NCBI GenBank assembly: GCA_903906515.1
Contig: CAIVKO010000108.1
Span: 38,096 to 102,095 of the forward strand
Direction of reading: 5' to 3'
Source of the DNA: Akkermansiaceae bacterium
GTDB taxonomy: Bacteria > Verrucomicrobiota > Verrucomicrobiia > Verrucomicrobiales > Akkermansiaceae
Length of the DNA: 64,000 nucleotides
The position numbers were made by a program, and so were the translations under genes. Shown here one piece after another: positions 38,586-48,806 of the stretch (position 1 is its first letter; the number at the start of each line of letters is the position of its first letter). The notes below the pieces were generated by a model. The model was not told the DNA's origin. It saw only the letters and a program-made list of their open reading frames with translations, and did no database searches.

Positions 38586-39164
38586 TCAGACTGCGGCAGG
38601 TTCTTCGTTGGCTTTTTTCATGTCGCGGAACGGCATACCCAACTCCATGAGCAGGGCGCGTCCTTCGGCATCGGTCGGGGCGGATGTCACGAAAATCAGG
38701 TCAAAGCCGATCGGGCGCTTGATCTGGTCGATTTCGATTTCCGGGAAGATCGATTGTTCCTGGATGCCGCAGGCGTAATTGCCGCGACCGTCAAACGACT
38801 TCGAAGAGATCCCGCGGAAGTCGCGGATGTTTGGCGCGGTGACGTTGATGAAACGGTAGAGGAATTCCCACATACGTGCACCACGGAGGGTGACGCGGGC
38901 ACCAAGGACTTCGTTTTCACGAAGTTTGAAGTTAGCGACGGCCTTCTTCGAGAAGGTGGTGGACGGACGTTGGCCAGTGATCTTCTGGATTTCATTCACG
39001 GCGTCTTCGACGGCGACCTTGCGGTCTGCGGCCTTGCCCATGCAGGAAGTCACCACGATTTTTTCAAGGCGTGGGACCTGATGGAGGTTGGTGTATCCGA
39101 GCTTCTTGGTGAGAGCTGGGACCACCTTTTCCTTATAATGTTGTTGTAGTGGCGGTATGTTCAT
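38586..39164 (-). CDS. rplE: 50S ribosomal protein L5
   Basis: 192 residues. LEKIVVTSCMGKAADRKVAVEDAV and TGQRPSTTFSKKAVANFKLRE (the L5 core), then FDLIFVTSAPTDAEGRALLMELG. It ends with a short Ala/Glu tail. L5 binds 5S rRNA and the P-site tRNA. Confidence 0.96.
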   Translation of the reverse strand: MNIPPLQQHYKEKVVPALTKKLGYTNLHQVPRLEKIVVTSCMGKAADRKVAVEDAVNEIQKITGQRPSTTFSKKAVANFKLRENEVLGARVTLRGARMWEFLYRFINVTAPNIRDFRGISSKSFDGRGNYACGIQEQSIFPEIEIDQIKRPIGFDLIFVTSAPTDAEGRALLMELGMPFRDMKKANEEPAAV

Positions 39165-39223
39165 GTGTTTTGCGGGTCAGCGCGGTTGTGGTGGCGCTTA
39201 AGCGCGGGCGGAAGCGGAATGCT

Positions 39224-39457
39224 TCAGCCCACTTTCTTTACGTTGGAGATATGGATAGCACCGTCGATGGTCTTGATGCCGCCCGTGGGGTCGGCTTCAG
39301 TGGCCTTGGTGGCTTTTTTGACCTGACGGCCGCCTTCGACGACGACTTGGCCCTTGGTGGCGTTCACAAGCAGCACGGTTCCGCGCTTGCCTTTGTGATT
39401 GCCAGTAATGATTTCGACTTGATCGCCTTTTTTGACGTGGGTCTTGATGCGGCTCAT
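39224..39457 (-). CDS. rplX: 50S ribosomal protein L24
   Basis: 77 residues, shorter than E. coli L24 (104). The KOW motif [20 protein letters not shown] and the [12 protein letters not shown] segment are intact, so the essential assembly-initiating part is there; the usual C-terminal zinc or basic extension is missing. Between rplN and rplE as expected. Confidence 0.94.
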   Translation of the reverse strand: MSRIKTHVKKGDQVEIITGNHKGKRGTVLLVNATKGQVVVEGGRQVKKATKATEADPTGGIKTIDGAIHISNVKKVG

Positions 39458-39491
39458 GGGAATAAAAACGGTTAGGAGTGGGATTGGCGGA

Positions 39492-39857
39492 TCACAGAAC
39501 CTCAGGTGCGAGGGAGACGATTTTCATGAACGATTTTTCACGAAGTTCACGGGCGACAGGCCCGAATATACGGGTGCCGCGTGGGTTGTTGTCCTTGTCG
39601 ATGATGACGATCGCGTTCGAATCGAAGCGCAGGATCGATCCATCGGCGCGGCGGATCGGGTAAGCCGTGCGCACGATCACCGCCTTGACGACGCTGCCTT
39701 TTTTGACGGCGGCGGTAGGGATGGAGTCGCGGATGTGGCAGGTGATGACATCGCCGATGCATGCGGAACGGCTACGTTTGCCGAGCACGCCAATCATTTT
39801 TGCGCTGCGGGCACCGGTATTATCGGCGACGGCGAGCATGGTTTCCATCTGGATCAT
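39492..39857 (-). CDS. rplN: 50S ribosomal protein L14
   Basis: 121 residues. [22 protein letters not shown] and [29 protein letters not shown] are family-conserved. Contacts the 30S subunit at bridge B8. The 56-bp gap before it holds an AT-rich repeat. Confidence 0.96.
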   Translation of the reverse strand: MIQMETMLAVADNTGARSAKMIGVLGKRSRSACIGDVITCHIRDSIPTAAVKKGSVVKAVIVRTAYPIRRADGSILRFDSNAIVIIDKDNNPRGTRIFGPVARELREKSFMKIVSLAPEVL

Positions 39858-39870
39858 GACTTGGAAAAAT

Positions 39871-39899
39871 TTGAGATTTGAAATTTGAAATTTGAAATT
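39871..39899. repeat. AT-rich intergenic repeat (TTTGAAAT family), copy 3
   Basis: TTGAGATTTGAAATTTGAAA repeated stretch inside the rpsQ-rplN gap of the ribosomal operon. It resembles 9043-9071 read in the other direction. Confidence 0.5.
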
Positions 39900-39913
39900 C
39901 GGCGGATCCGACT

Positions 39914-40183
39914 TCAGTGGGTGATGACTTCGGCGAGGGCCCAGCGCTTGAGTTTCGAGAGCGGACGGGTTTCAACGATACGGACGCGGTCGCCGACCTT
40001 GGCTTGGCCGCTTTCGTCGTGCACGTAGTATTTCTTCGAGCGTTTGACGATCTTGTTGAAGCGCGGGTGGGGGACGCGGGCGACGTGTTCGACGACGAGG
40101 GTTTTATCCATCTTGTCGGAGATGACCACGCCGACGCGGGTCTTGCGGAGGTGGACTTGTGTGTCCGGGGAAGTTTCGCTCAT
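39914..40183 (-). CDS. rpsQ: 30S ribosomal protein S17
   Basis: 89 residues. [34 protein letters not shown] and [20 protein letters not shown] give the OB-fold S17 signature. Binds the 5' domain of 16S rRNA. Confidence 0.96.
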   Translation of the reverse strand: MSETSPDTQVHLRKTRVGVVISDKMDKTLVVEHVARVPHPRFNKIVKRSKKYYVHDESGQAKVGDRVRIVETRPLSKLKRWALAEVITH

Positions 40184-40215
40184 GATAGGAAGTGGTGTAC
40201 GTTGGTGTCGGTGGA

Positions 40216-40416
40216 TCAGACAAGTGATTTCGAGGAGATCACGGTCATGATTTGGGCGGCCTCGCGGCGCACCTGACGGATGCGGGCGGGATTTTCAAGC
40301 TGGCCTGTGGCTTTCTGAAGACGGAGGTTCAGGCCCTCCTGCTTGAGATCGCGGAGGCGGAGCTGGAGTTCGTCGGCTGTGAGGTCGTTAATGTCTTTGG
40401 CTTTGGTTTTGGCCAT
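40216..40416 (-). CDS. rpmC: 50S ribosomal protein L29
   Basis: 66 residues. [59 protein letters not shown] in pieces is the L29 helical hairpin. Lies at the polypeptide exit tunnel rim. Confidence 0.94.
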   Translation of the reverse strand: MAKTKAKDINDLTADELQLRLRDLKQEGLNLRLQKATGQLENPARIRQVRREAAQIMTVISSKSLV

Positions 40417-40443
40417 GGTTCAGACTGGGGTGAGGGATGGAGA

Positions 40444-40863
40444 TCAGGCGTGGATGTTGCGGGTCACGAGACGGGTGCGGATGCCAAGTTTGTAGGATGC
40501 GAGACGCATCGCTTCCTTGGCGGAAGATTCCGGCACACCGCCGACTTCGAAGAGGATATTGCCGGGGCGGATCACGGCGACCCATCCTTCGACGGCACCC
40601 TTACCTTTACCCATCCGGGTTTCCGGTGGGCGGGAGGTGATCGACTTGTGTGGGAAAATCCGGATCCAGACTTTACCTTTCCGTTTCAGCGAGCGGTTGA
40701 TCGCGATCCGGCAGGCTTCGATCTGGCGGTTGGTCATCCATCCGCGGTCGAGGGTTTGCAGACCGAAGTCACCGAAGGCGACGGTGGTTCCGGTCTGGGC
40801 ATTACCGGATCGGCTTCCGCGGTGACTCTTGCGGAACTTGGTTCGTTTGGGCATCAAAGGCAT
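40444..40863 (-). CDS. rplP: 50S ribosomal protein L16
   Basis: 139 residues, normal length. [46 protein letters not shown] and [26 protein letters not shown] are diagnostic. Positions the A-site tRNA. Between rpsC and rpmC as expected. Confidence 0.97.
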   Translation of the reverse strand: MPLMPKRTKFRKSHRGSRSGNAQTGTTVAFGDFGLQTLDRGWMTNRQIEACRIAINRSLKRKGKVWIRIFPHKSITSRPPETRMGKGKGAVEGWVAVIRPGNILFEVGGVPESSAKEAMRLASYKLGIRTRLVTRNIHA

Positions 40864-40917
40864 GGCTCAGTCCTCCTGGGAAAAATTAGTGTTAGGGGTA
40901 AGGGTAAGTGCGGAAAA

Positions 40918-41676
40918 TCAATTGCGGTTTGGGGGACGGCGGTCACCGCCACGGTCGCCGCCGCGGTCACCTCCCCGGCCGCCGCGATCACCACCACGGC
41001 CGCCGCGATCACCGCGTTCGCCTTGGGGTTTGCCACTGCCAGGAGTGTTGTCCTCTTCTTTTTTGTTCACCCAGCATTTCACGCCGATGATACCATAAAC
41101 CGTGCGGGCTTCGGCAAAACCGTAGTCGAGCGGAACGCGGAGGGTTTGCAGTGGCACCTTGCCTTCGCGATAACCTTCGGCGCGGGCGATATCCGCACCA
41201 CCAAGGCGACCGGCGCAACGGAGACGGATGCCTTCGGCACCGAATTCCATGGCGGTTTGTAGCGCGCGTTTCATGGCGCGGCGGAAGGAAATCCGGCGTT
41301 CAAGCTGGACGGCGATCTGCTCGGCCACAAGTTGGGCGTCGAGTTCCGGCTTGCGGATTTCGATGATGTCGATTTTCACCTGGGCACCTTTGCAGATCTT
41401 GGTGATATCGCCGGTCATCACTTCGATTTCCTTGCCTTGGCGACCGATGATCAGTCCGGGGCGGGAAGTGTGAAGGGTGACGCGGACGCTGTTCCAAGCA
41501 CGCTCGATGACAACACGGGCGAGGCCTGCGTTCTGGAGCTTTTTCTTGAGATAACCACGGACGGCGAGGTCTTCGTGGAGCTTGTTGGTATAGTCTTTGC
41601 CGCTGGCATACCATTTGGAGCGCCAGTCTTTATTGACTGCGAGGCGGAATGCGATCGGATTTACTTTCTGGCCCAT
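40918..41676 (-). CDS. rpsC: 30S ribosomal protein S3 with RGG-type C-terminal tail
   Basis: 252 residues. MGQKVNPIAFRLAVNKDWRS at the start, then the KH domain (SRPGLIIGRQGKEIEVMTGDI) and the C-terminal S3 domain (RCAGRLGGADIARAEGYREGKVPLQTLRVPLDYG). After about residue 212 it adds an unusual repeated GDRGGRGGDRGGRGG tail of about 40 residues. S3 forms part of the mRNA entry helicase site; the tail likely adds RNA affinity. Confidence 0.96.
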   Translation of the reverse strand: MGQKVNPIAFRLAVNKDWRSKWYASGKDYTNKLHEDLAVRGYLKKKLQNAGLARVVIERAWNSVRVTLHTSRPGLIIGRQGKEIEVMTGDITKICKGAQVKIDIIEIRKPELDAQLVAEQIAVQLERRISFRRAMKRALQTAMEFGAEGIRLRCAGRLGGADIARAEGYREGKVPLQTLRVPLDYGFAEARTVYGIIGVKCWVNKKEEDNTPGSGKPQGERGDRGGRGGDRGGRGGDRGGDRGGDRRPPNRN

Positions 41677-41710
41677 GTTAGGTGAGGGATGAGATTAGGA
41701 GAGAGGTTTA

Positions 41711-42139
41711 TCAGGCTTGTTCTTCCGATGCGGCAGGTGCTGCGGCGGGAGTTTCTTCGGTCTTAGGGGCGGCCGCCTTGCGAGCGGTTTTCTTTTTCTT
41801 CTCGGGAGCGGAGCCCACGAGGGTAATCGAGATATGGCTGGAGTGACGCAAGATCGGGCCGGCGGATCCCTTGGCACGCGGCTTGAAGCGGCGCAGGGTG
41901 GGAGCGGAACCGATCACGGCTTCCTTGATGACCAAGGTGCCGGTGTCCAGGGAGAAATTGTTCTCAGCGTCCGCAATGGCGGTCTTGAGGGTCTTGCCGA
42001 TGAGTTGCGCGGCTTTCTTCGGGGTAAAGGTAAGAATATCGAGGGCGCTCGATACCGGCATTCCTTGAATGACCCGGGCGACGTCACGCGCCTTTTTAGG
42101 CGAGAGGCGTACGAATTTGCTGGTGCTTTTGACTTCCAT
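41711..42139 (-). CDS. rplV: 50S ribosomal protein L22 with Ala/Lys-rich C-terminal tail
   Basis: 142 residues; a typical L22 has 110. The core (FVRLSPKKARDVARVIQGM, ALDILTFTPKKAAQLIGKTL, ADAENNFSLD, PTLRRFKPRAKGSAGPILRHSSHISITL) is complete, including the tunnel beta-hairpin. About 30 extra Ala/Lys/Glu/Pro residues follow. The gene upstream is not rpsS but the inserted coiled-coil gene. Confidence 0.95.
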   Translation of the reverse strand: MEVKSTSKFVRLSPKKARDVARVIQGMPVSSALDILTFTPKKAAQLIGKTLKTAIADAENNFSLDTGTLVIKEAVIGSAPTLRRFKPRAKGSAGPILRHSSHISITLVGSAPEKKKKTARKAAAPKTEETPAAAPAASEEQA

Positions 42140-42159
42140 ATGACGTCGGACGTAAGTGG

Positions 42160-42885
42160 TTACTGCTCTGGTGCTTGTGTTAGGAGGGTGGCGAGATCGC
42201 CGGGACGGGGAGCATCGGTGGATTTATCGAGGTGTTCGACAAACACGCCGCTGACACCCTTGCGGACATCTGCGAGAATGGCTTTTCCGTAGGGCTGTTG
42301 CCCGCGGGAAAGTTGGAAAGTCATGCCGATTCTGGCTCCCTGGCTTTCGCCTATATTGAGAACCATCATGCCGCTTTCCTGATCGAGGCTGACGATCCGG
42401 GCCTGCTGGAGGGAACCGGACCGGACATCGGGACGGGGCTTGTCGCGTAGTCCGAGGACGGCGTCAAGCTCTCTTAATGAAGTTTCCACACGAAGTCTGG
42501 CATCCGGATCGGAAACCACCGCCTTGCGGATGTATTCCGAGACCGAAGAGACCAGACGGGTGATGGAGCCTTCGAGCGCGGTGGTGCGCTCGTTTGCGAT
42601 TTGGAGATCCGCCGCAGCCTGAATGAGGCGGTCATCGCCGCCATCGAGCAGGTTTTTGCCGAGGGCTTCGAGACGCTCGCGGACCTGGTTGAGTTGTTCG
42701 GTGGCCTGTTTTTCCCCGCGATTGGCCTCGGCGAGGCTGCGTTGCAGCGTCTGGTTCTGCTCTTGGAGATCGATGATGATCTGCTGGAGTTGTTCCGGAC
42801 TGGCATTCTGCGCACGGCACATTCCGCCGGTTGCCAGCGACCCGAGGGCGGCGGCAAGAGCGATGGAATGGAAGGCAGTGCGCAT
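42160..42885 (-). CDS. Exported coiled-coil protein inserted between rpsS and rplV
   Basis: 241 residues. Signal peptide (SIALAAALGSLATGGMCRA), then a long coiled coil (about 30-130: QQIIIDLQEQNQTLQRSL, EQLNQVRERLEAL, IANERTTALEGSITRL). A small C-terminal domain (about 160-230: ARIVSLDQESGMMVLNIGESQGARIGMTFQLSR) resembles short beta-barrel modules of envelope proteins. It is separated from rpsS by 24 bp and from rplV by 20 bp, same strand, so it must be co-transcribed with ribosomal proteins. No known ribosomal or assembly function fits an exported protein. I do not recognise a named family. Confidence 0.8.
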   Translation of the reverse strand: MRTAFHSIALAAALGSLATGGMCRAQNASPEQLQQIIIDLQEQNQTLQRSLAEANRGEKQATEQLNQVRERLEALGKNLLDGGDDRLIQAAADLQIANERTTALEGSITRLVSSVSEYIRKAVVSDPDARLRVETSLRELDAVLGLRDKPRPDVRSGSLQQARIVSLDQESGMMVLNIGESQGARIGMTFQLSRGQQPYGKAILADVRKGVSGVFVEHLDKSTDAPRPGDLATLLTQAPEQ

Positions 42886-42909
42886 GAAGGCGGGGAAAAC
42901 GAGGTGGGA

Positions 42910-43182
42910 TTATTTCTTACCGATACCGCCGTGGTTACGGAAGATACGGGTCGGCGCGAATTCGCCGAGTTTGTGGCCGACCATGTTTTCGGTGACGTAA
43001 ACAGGGACGAAGGTCTTGCCATTGTGGACGGCAAAGTTGTGGCTGACGAAATCCGGAGTGATCACGGACTTGCGGCTCCATGTTTTGATGGGCTTGCGGT
43101 CGGATCCGGCGTCGGCGACGGCGTCAATCTTGGCGAGAAGCTTTTGATCAACGTAGGGGCCTTTCTTGAGGGAGCGTGGCAT
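42910..43182 (-). CDS. rpsS: 30S ribosomal protein S19
   Basis: 90 residues. [19 protein letters not shown], then [44 protein letters not shown] (in pieces) and GGIGKK at the end. Located in the head of the 30S subunit with S13. Confidence 0.96.
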   Translation of the reverse strand: MPRSLKKGPYVDQKLLAKIDAVADAGSDRKPIKTWSRKSVITPDFVSHNFAVHNGKTFVPVYVTENMVGHKLGEFAPTRIFRNHGGIGKK

Positions 43183-43223
43183 GGTGACTTTGAGTTGGTT
43201 AGGCTGTCAGGGTGGAAATCGGA

Positions 43224-44063
43224 TTACTTCCTCTTGTGGCGGGATTCGACGATGAAGACACTGGTAATCTTCTTCTTGTTGCGGGTTTTTTCGCCCTTCG
43301 CGTGGCCCCAGGGGCTGAGAAGGTGCTGACGACCACCACCGGATTTCGACTTGCCTTCGCCACCACCGTTCGGGTGGTCAACGGGGTTCATCGTCATGCC
43401 GCGGACGGTCGGACGAACGCCCTGCCAGCGGGTGCGGCCTGCCTTGCCGGACGTTTCGTTCATGTGATCGCGGTTGCCGACTTGGCCGATCGTGCAGAAG
43501 CAACGATCATTGAAGCGGCGGATTTCACCGGAAGGCATTTTCACGAGCGCCCAGCCGCCATCGCGGTTGGAAAGCACGGCGAGCTGACCGGCGGCGCGGG
43601 CGACCTTGCCGCCATTGCCTGGGATGAGTTCGATGTTGTGGATGGATGTTCCGAGCGGCACGGCGCTGAGCGGCATGGCGTTACCGGTCTTGGGTGCGAC
43701 ATTGGCACCAGCGATGACGGTGGTTCCGACTTCCAGACCGAGCGGGGCGAGGATGTAGGATTTTTGACCGTCCTCATACTGGATGAGCGCGATGCGGCAG
43801 GTGCGGTTCGGATCGTATTCGATGCCGATGACCTTGGCAGGCACATCCAGTTTACCGCGCTTGAAATCAATCAAACGGTAGTGGCGCTTGTGACCACCGC
43901 CGATGTGACGGCAGGTGATGCGACCGGTGTTATTGCGGCCTCCGGAACGCTTGAGCGGCGTGAGAAGACTCTTCTCAGGCTTGCTCTTGGTAACCTCCTC
44001 AAACGAGGGAAGGTTCTTGTAGCGTGCGGACGGGGTGATGGGCTTGAAATTTTTCAATGGCAT
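43224..44063 (-). CDS. rplB: 50S ribosomal protein L2
   Basis: 279 residues, normal length. [43 protein letters not shown] and the peptidyl-transferase-side motif [19 protein letters not shown] are present. The histidine ([10 protein letters not shown]) is needed for 50S function. Between rplW and rpsS. Confidence 0.97.
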   Translation of the reverse strand: MPLKNFKPITPSARYKNLPSFEEVTKSKPEKSLLTPLKRSGGRNNTGRITCRHIGGGHKRHYRLIDFKRGKLDVPAKVIGIEYDPNRTCRIALIQYEDGQKSYILAPLGLEVGTTVIAGANVAPKTGNAMPLSAVPLGTSIHNIELIPGNGGKVARAAGQLAVLSNRDGGWALVKMPSGEIRRFNDRCFCTIGQVGNRDHMNETSGKAGRTRWQGVRPTVRGMTMNPVDHPNGGGEGKSKSGGGRQHLLSPWGHAKGEKTRNKKKITSVFIVESRHKRK

Positions 44064-44111
44064 GACTCGCGGAACGGTGAAATGGTTTCGTTTGGAGCAT
44101 CAGGAAAACGC

Positions 44112-44396
44112 TCAGATGAGATCGAGCGATTCCCCCTCTTTCAGACGGACGATGGCTTTTTTCCAGTGGTTGGTACGGCCCGCGTCAGCACGGCGCTGGC
44201 GGCGGAGTTTGCCGTCATAGTTGGCGGTGCGAACGCTGATGACGGTTTTATCAAAGAGTTTCTCGACGGCTTGCTTGATCTCCAGCTTGTTAGCACTGCA
44301 ATCAACTTCGAGAGTGACTTCGTTGTTCGTCTCTTGAAGAAGGGTGGCCTTCTCGCTGAGGCGGACGTTTTTAATGACCTGGTAAATGTCTTTCAT
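44112..44396 (-). CDS. rplW: 50S ribosomal protein L23
   Basis: 94 residues. IYQVIKNVRLSEKATLL, VDCSANKLEIKQAVEKLFDKTVISVRTANYDGK (pieces) and the C-terminal KKAIVRLKEGESLDLI are conserved. It is the exit-tunnel docking site for trigger factor and SRP. Confidence 0.95.
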   Translation of the reverse strand: MKDIYQVIKNVRLSEKATLLQETNNEVTLEVDCSANKLEIKQAVEKLFDKTVISVRTANYDGKLRRQRRADAGRTNHWKKAIVRLKEGESLDLI

Positions 44397-44419
44397 GATC
44401 TCGGTGTGGGGTCCGGGGT

Positions 44420-45028
44420 TCAGGCGCTGCGCTGCGCAAGAGTTTGAAGGGCGTCACCGACGAGGATGACGGAGTTGGCAAGGAGGAGTTGTTCGACGTT
44501 GACGTCGGATCCGGTGACGAGTTGGACGTGGGCGACATTGCGGCCGGCCAGGTAGGTGGATTCGTCGAAGGTGTTGGAAACCACGAGGATTTTGCCCGGT
44601 GTGGTGATCGCGTTGATGGCGGCGAGGAATGACTTCGTCTTGCCATCGGCGACGGCGAAGGTGTCCACCGTCTTGATCTTGCCACCGGCGACGAGGTCGC
44701 CGAGGACGCGGCGCAGGGCGAGCTTGCGGACGGTCTTGGTGACTTTCTTCGAATAGTCGCGGGGACGTGGGCCGAAGACGACACCACCACCGACAAAGAT
44801 CGGGGCGCGTTTATCGCCGTGGCGGGCATTACCGGTGCCCTTCTGCTTGAAGATTTTCTTGTTGTTGCCGGATACTTCACCGCGGGTTTTGGTGCAGGCG
44901 GAGCCGGTGCGGCGGTTGGCACGGTAGGCGGTCACGAGATCGTGAACGGCCTGGCGGCCTTTTTCCGGACCGACTAACACGAGGTTAGCGGCTTGGGCGT
45001 CTTCGACGGTGAGGGACTTTGCGGTCAT
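44420..45028 (-). CDS. rplD: 50S ribosomal protein L4
   Basis: 202 residues. The rRNA-binding loop is [52 protein letters not shown] in pieces, and a C-terminal [10 protein letters not shown] / [11 protein letters not shown] domain follows. In many bacteria L4 represses the S10 operon; no leader structure was identified here. Confidence 0.96.
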   Translation of the reverse strand: MTAKSLTVEDAQAANLVLVGPEKGRQAVHDLVTAYRANRRTGSACTKTRGEVSGNNKKIFKQKGTGNARHGDKRAPIFVGGGVVFGPRPRDYSKKVTKTVRKLALRRVLGDLVAGGKIKTVDTFAVADGKTKSFLAAINAITTPGKILVVSNTFDESTYLAGRNVAHVQLVTGSDVNVEQLLLANSVILVGDALQTLAQRSA

Positions 45029-45066
45029 GACTTGGAAACGAGTGAGGATTCAGAATACTGCCGGAT

Positions 45067-45702
45067 TCAGGCGGTCTTTTTCTTGGCGGAACGGACGGTG
45101 ACGTAGCTACCCTTGGTGCCTGGAACCGCGCCGGAGACGAGGATCACGCCATCTTCAGGACGGACGCCCACCACCTTGAGGTTTTGGACGGTGATGCGGG
45201 TGGTGCCCATGTGACCGGGCATCTTTTGGTTTTTCCAAACGCGACCCGGAGTGGAACGGCAGCCGATGGCTCCCGTCCGGCGGTGCATCATGGATCCGTG
45301 GGTCATCTTGAGACCACCGAATCCGTGACGCTTGACGGCACCTTGGAAACCCTTGCCCTTGCTTTCACCGATCACATCGACCCATTGGCCGACGGTGAAG
45401 GTATCGAGACCGGTGTGGGCTTCAGGAATGACAGCACCTTCTGGTAGACGGAACTCCTTGACGAAGCGTTTCGGAGCGGAACCGACCTTCTTGAAGCGGG
45501 CGAGGTCCGGCTTGATGACGCGTTGTTCCTTCTGATCGTCGAATCCGACTTGCACGGCGGTGTAGCCTTCCTTTTCAGGGGTTTTGACCTGAAGGATGGT
45601 GTTGCCGGTGACGTCGATGACGGTGACGGGGATCATGATGCCGGCCTGTTGGTCGAACAGACGGGTCATTCCGAGTTTTTTGCCGAGGAGGCCGATTGAC
45701 AT
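45067..45702 (-). CDS. rplC: 50S ribosomal protein L3
   Basis: 211 residues. [19 protein letters not shown] start and [51 protein letters not shown] (in pieces) at the peptidyl-transferase side. Preceded by an AT-rich repeat at 45711-45742. Confidence 0.96.
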   Translation of the reverse strand: MSIGLLGKKLGMTRLFDQQAGIMIPVTVIDVTGNTILQVKTPEKEGYTAVQVGFDDQKEQRVIKPDLARFKKVGSAPKRFVKEFRLPEGAVIPEAHTGLDTFTVGQWVDVIGESKGKGFQGAVKRHGFGGLKMTHGSMMHRRTGAIGCRSTPGRVWKNQKMPGHMGTTRITVQNLKVVGVRPEDGVILVSGAVPGTKGSYVTVRSAKKKTA

Positions 45703-45710
45703 GGGAAAAA

Positions 45711-45742
45711 GAAGTTAAAAGTTATATGTTATCAGTTAAAAG
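45711..45742. repeat. AT-rich intergenic repeat (GTTATATGTTATCAGTTAA family), copy 1
   Basis: The 32-bp segment in the rpsJ-rplC gap contains AGTTATATGTTATCAGTTAA. A near-identical AGTTATTTGTTATCAGTTAA is at 63623-63642. Confidence 0.55.
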
Positions 45743-45757
45743 GACCCGAATAACCGA

Positions 45758-46066
45758 TCAGATGCGGATGGAGATGTCCACGCCGGCGGGGAGGTTGAGT
45801 TTCTTCAACTCGTCCACGGTGCGGGCCGTAGGATCGACGATGTCGAGCAAACGCTTGTGGGTGCGGATTTCGAATTGTTCGGCGGATTTCTTGTTCACGT
45901 GGACCGAGCGGTTGACGGAGAATTTCTCGATACGTGTCGGAAGCGGGATCGGGCCGGCGACGCGAGCGCCGGTGCGTTTGGCGGTCTCCACGATTTCCTG
46001 GGCGGAACGGTCGATGGCGCGATGGTCGAAGGCGCGGAGGCGGATGCGTATTTTCTGATTTTCCAT
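45758..46066 (-). CDS. rpsJ: 30S ribosomal protein S10
   Basis: 102 residues from ATG 46066 ([25 protein letters not shown]), the family start. Conserved [42 protein letters not shown] (pieces) and the C-terminal [10 protein letters not shown]. Also the NusB partner in antitermination. Follows fusA with no tuf gene between. Confidence 0.97.
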   Translation of the reverse strand: MENQKIRIRLRAFDHRAIDRSAQEIVETAKRTGARVAGPIPLPTRIEKFSVNRSVHVNKKSAEQFEIRTHKRLLDIVDPTARTVDELKKLNLPAGVDISIRI

Positions 46067-46126
46067 GGTGGAGAGGTTGTTTGACGGTTTACGTGGTGGT
46101 TCTACAGGGCGAGTGATCAATTTAGG

Positions 46127-48268
46127 CTAACCGATGCGGTCGCTTACGATCTCTTCGACGATATTGTTCGGGACTTGCTCGAAGTGCGATGGGGTCATCG
46201 CATAGGAGGCACGGCCCGAAGAGAGGGTTCTAACGGCGGTGGAGTAGCCGAACATTTCCTTGAGGGGAACGTTGGCATGGACGATGGAGAGTTTGCCTTT
46301 GGATTCGGTGTTCTGGATGTGCCCGCGGCGGCGGCTCAGATCACCCATGACATCGCCCTGATAGTCGTCCGGGGTGGAGACTTCGACGGCCATGATCGGC
46401 TCTAGCAAAATGGATTTGGCCTTTTTGAAACCATCCTTCATCGCGAAGATCGCGGCCATGGTGAAGGCGTTTTCGTTGGAATCGACGTCGTGGTAGGATC
46501 CATCGAGGATATCGACGTGGACATCGATGACCGGGTAGCCGGCGATGATGCCGTTGGTCATGGATTCGGTGATGCCCTTGTAAACCGCGTTGATGTATTC
46601 CTTCGGAATGGTACCACCAACAACCTTGTTTTCGATGGTCAGACCCTTGCCCTTTTCGTTAGGCTTCATCGAGAGGATGACGTGACCGTATTGACCGCGA
46701 CCGCCGGATTGTTTGACCAACTTGCCTTCGCCGCCAGCGGCTTTGGTGATGGTCTCGCGATAGGCGATTTGAGGAGCGCCGGTATTGGCCTCGACCTTGA
46801 ACTCGCGGCGGATGCGATCGATGATGATCTCCAAGTGAAGCTCACCCATGCCGGAAATGATGGTCTGGCCGGTTTCTTCGTCGGTTTTCACCATGAAGGT
46901 CGGGTCCTCTTCAGATAAGCGAGCGAGAGCGAGAGCGAGTTTCTCCTGGTCGGCTTTGGTTTTCGGTTCGACGGCCATCGAGATGACCGGTTCCGGGAAA
47001 GTCGGGGGCTCGAGAACAACGTCGTGTTTCTCAGCGGCGAGCGTGTCGCCAGTGGTGACATTTTTCAGGCCGACCATGGCAGCGATGTCGCCGGCGTAAC
47101 AGGCGTCGATGTCCTTGTGTTCGTTGGCTTGAATCTGGATCAGGCGTCCGACGCGCTCGGAGCGGCGGGTGCGGGGGTTGTAAACCGTGTCGCCCTTCTT
47201 GATGACACCGGAATACACGCGGAAGAAAACGAGTTTGCCGACATACTTGTCCGCCCAAAGTTTGAATGCGAGAGCCACGAACTTTTCGTGGTCGGAAGTT
47301 TTCACCTCGATCTTGGTTTCCTCGTTATCGGGGTCCATCCCGATCGCGGACGGAATATCGAGAGGGCTGGGGAGATAATCGACAACGGCGTCCAACAGAT
47401 ACTGGACGCCTTTGTTTTTGAAAGCGGATCCACCGGCAACGGGGACCAATTTATTCGCAATGGTGGAGCGGCGGATGCCTTGCTTCAGCTGCTCAACCGA
47501 GATCGGCTGTTCTTGCACGAACATGTCGGCGATTTCATCGTCCACATCGGCGACGGCGTGGATGAGTTCGTCATAGGCCTCGGCAGCGATATCGATCAGG
47601 TCGCCTTCAAGCGCCTTGATGTTGTAGGTCGAACCATATTTTTCATCGTCTGAAAAATACACGGCGCGTTGGTTGAGCACGTCGATCTGGCCGATGAGTT
47701 GGTCCTCGGCACCGATCGGGATGAGGATGCGCACAGCGTGAGCACCGAGCTTCTCCTTCACCTCGTTGAAAACATTGTTAAAGTCGGCACCGGTGCGGTC
47801 CATCTTGTTGACGAACACGATGCGCGGCACGTGGTATTTCGTCGCTTGGCGCCAGACGGTTTCGGACTGCGGTTGGACACCTGCGACTCCACAGAAAACG
47901 ACGATCGCACCATCCAGAACGCGCAGCGAACGCTCCACCTCTGCGGTGAAATCCACGTGGCCGGGAGTGTCGATGATGTTGATGCGCTGCTTTTGCTCTG
48001 GGAAGAGTTTCACGGTTCCCTCTTCCACACGCTGCCACCACTCGGTGGTCACGGCGGCGGAGGTGATGGTGATGCCGCGTTCGCGCTCCTGCTCCATCCA
48101 GTCGGTCGTGGCCGCACCATCGTGCACCTCGCCGATTTTATGAATCATCCCCGTGTAAAAAAGAATCCGCTCGGTGAGCGTCGTCTTGCCCGCGTCGATG
48201 TGCGCCGCAATCCCGATATTTCGGGTGCGTTCAAGCACATGTTGGCGTTTTGGACTATTCGGATTCAC
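46127..48268 (-). CDS. fusA: Elongation factor G
   Basis: 713 residues. Translocates tRNA and mRNA using GTP. G1 [14 protein letters not shown]3 [21 protein letters not shown] and G4 NKMDRTG are intact; domains II-V follow with the conserved [19 protein letters not shown] and [14 protein letters not shown]. It lies in the str order rpsL-rpsG-fusA, but tuf (EF-Tu) is not next to it. Confidence 0.97.
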   Translation of the reverse strand: MNPNSPKRQHVLERTRNIGIAAHIDAGKTTLTERILFYTGMIHKIGEVHDGAATTDWMEQERERGITITSAAVTTEWWQRVEEGTVKLFPEQKQRINIIDTPGHVDFTAEVERSLRVLDGAIVVFCGVAGVQPQSETVWRQATKYHVPRIVFVNKMDRTGADFNNVFNEVKEKLGAHAVRILIPIGAEDQLIGQIDVLNQRAVYFSDDEKYGSTYNIKALEGDLIDIAAEAYDELIHAVADVDDEIADMFVQEQPISVEQLKQGIRRSTIANKLVPVAGGSAFKNKGVQYLLDAVVDYLPSPLDIPSAIGMDPDNEETKIEVKTSDHEKFVALAFKLWADKYVGKLVFFRVYSGVIKKGDTVYNPRTRRSERVGRLIQIQANEHKDIDACYAGDIAAMVGLKNVTTGDTLAAEKHDVVLEPPTFPEPVISMAVEPKTKADQEKLALALARLSEEDPTFMVKTDEETGQTIISGMGELHLEIIIDRIRREFKVEANTGAPQIAYRETITKAAGGEGKLVKQSGGRGQYGHVILSMKPNEKGKGLTIENKVVGGTIPKEYINAVYKGITESMTNGIIAGYPVIDVHVDILDGSYHDVDSNENAFTMAAIFAMKDGFKKAKSILLEPIMAVEVSTPDDYQGDVMGDLSRRRGHIQNTESKGKLSIVHANVPLKEMFGYSTAVRTLSSGRASYAMTPSHFEQVPNNIVEEIVSDRIG

Positions 48269-48299
48269 GGGCGGGGAAATGCTGGGCGCTTATCTGATA

Positions 48300-48773
48300 T
48301 TAGAAGCGGAAGTGGGCGAAGGCGCGGTTGGCCTGGGCCATCTTGTGCACGTCGTCGCGCTTGCGGACGGCGGCACCTTGGTTATTTGCAGCGTCCTTGA
48401 TCTCGTTGGAGAGAGCGACGTGCATCGGGGTGCCCTTGCGGTTGCGGGCGTAGTTGACGATCCAGCGCATCGCAAGCGACTCGGAGCGATCCGGAGCCAC
48501 TTCGAGCGGCACTTGATAGGTCGCACCACCGACGCGGCGGGATTTCACTTCCACGCGGGGTTTCGAGTTTTCAATGGCACGGGTGATGACTTCGAGTGGA
48601 TCGACGGTATCGATGCCTTCGTTGGCACGTTCGATGGCTGCGTAAACGATGCGTTGTGCGAGGGAACGCTTGCCGTCCCGCATCACCTTGCTGATAAGGT
48701 GACCGACGAGCGGGCTGTCGTAACGGGGATCGCGGCGATCCGGCTTGGTGAAAATGCGCTTGCGGCGTGGCAT
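48300..48773 (-). CDS. rpsG: 30S ribosomal protein S7
   Basis: 157 residues, normal length. MPRRKRIFTKPDRRDPRYDSPLVGHLISKVMRDGKR and KSRRVGGATYQVPLEVAPDRSESLAMRWIVNYAR (in pieces) are family hallmarks. Binds the 3' major domain of 16S rRNA at the E site. Confidence 0.97.
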   Translation of the reverse strand: MPRRKRIFTKPDRRDPRYDSPLVGHLISKVMRDGKRSLAQRIVYAAIERANEGIDTVDPLEVITRAIENSKPRVEVKSRRVGGATYQVPLEVAPDRSESLAMRWIVNYARNRKGTPMHVALSNEIKDAANNQGAAVRKRDDVHKMAQANRAFAHFRF

Positions 48774-48806
48774 GGCGTTGGATGGGTAAAGGTTCGGTGT
48801 TGAAAA

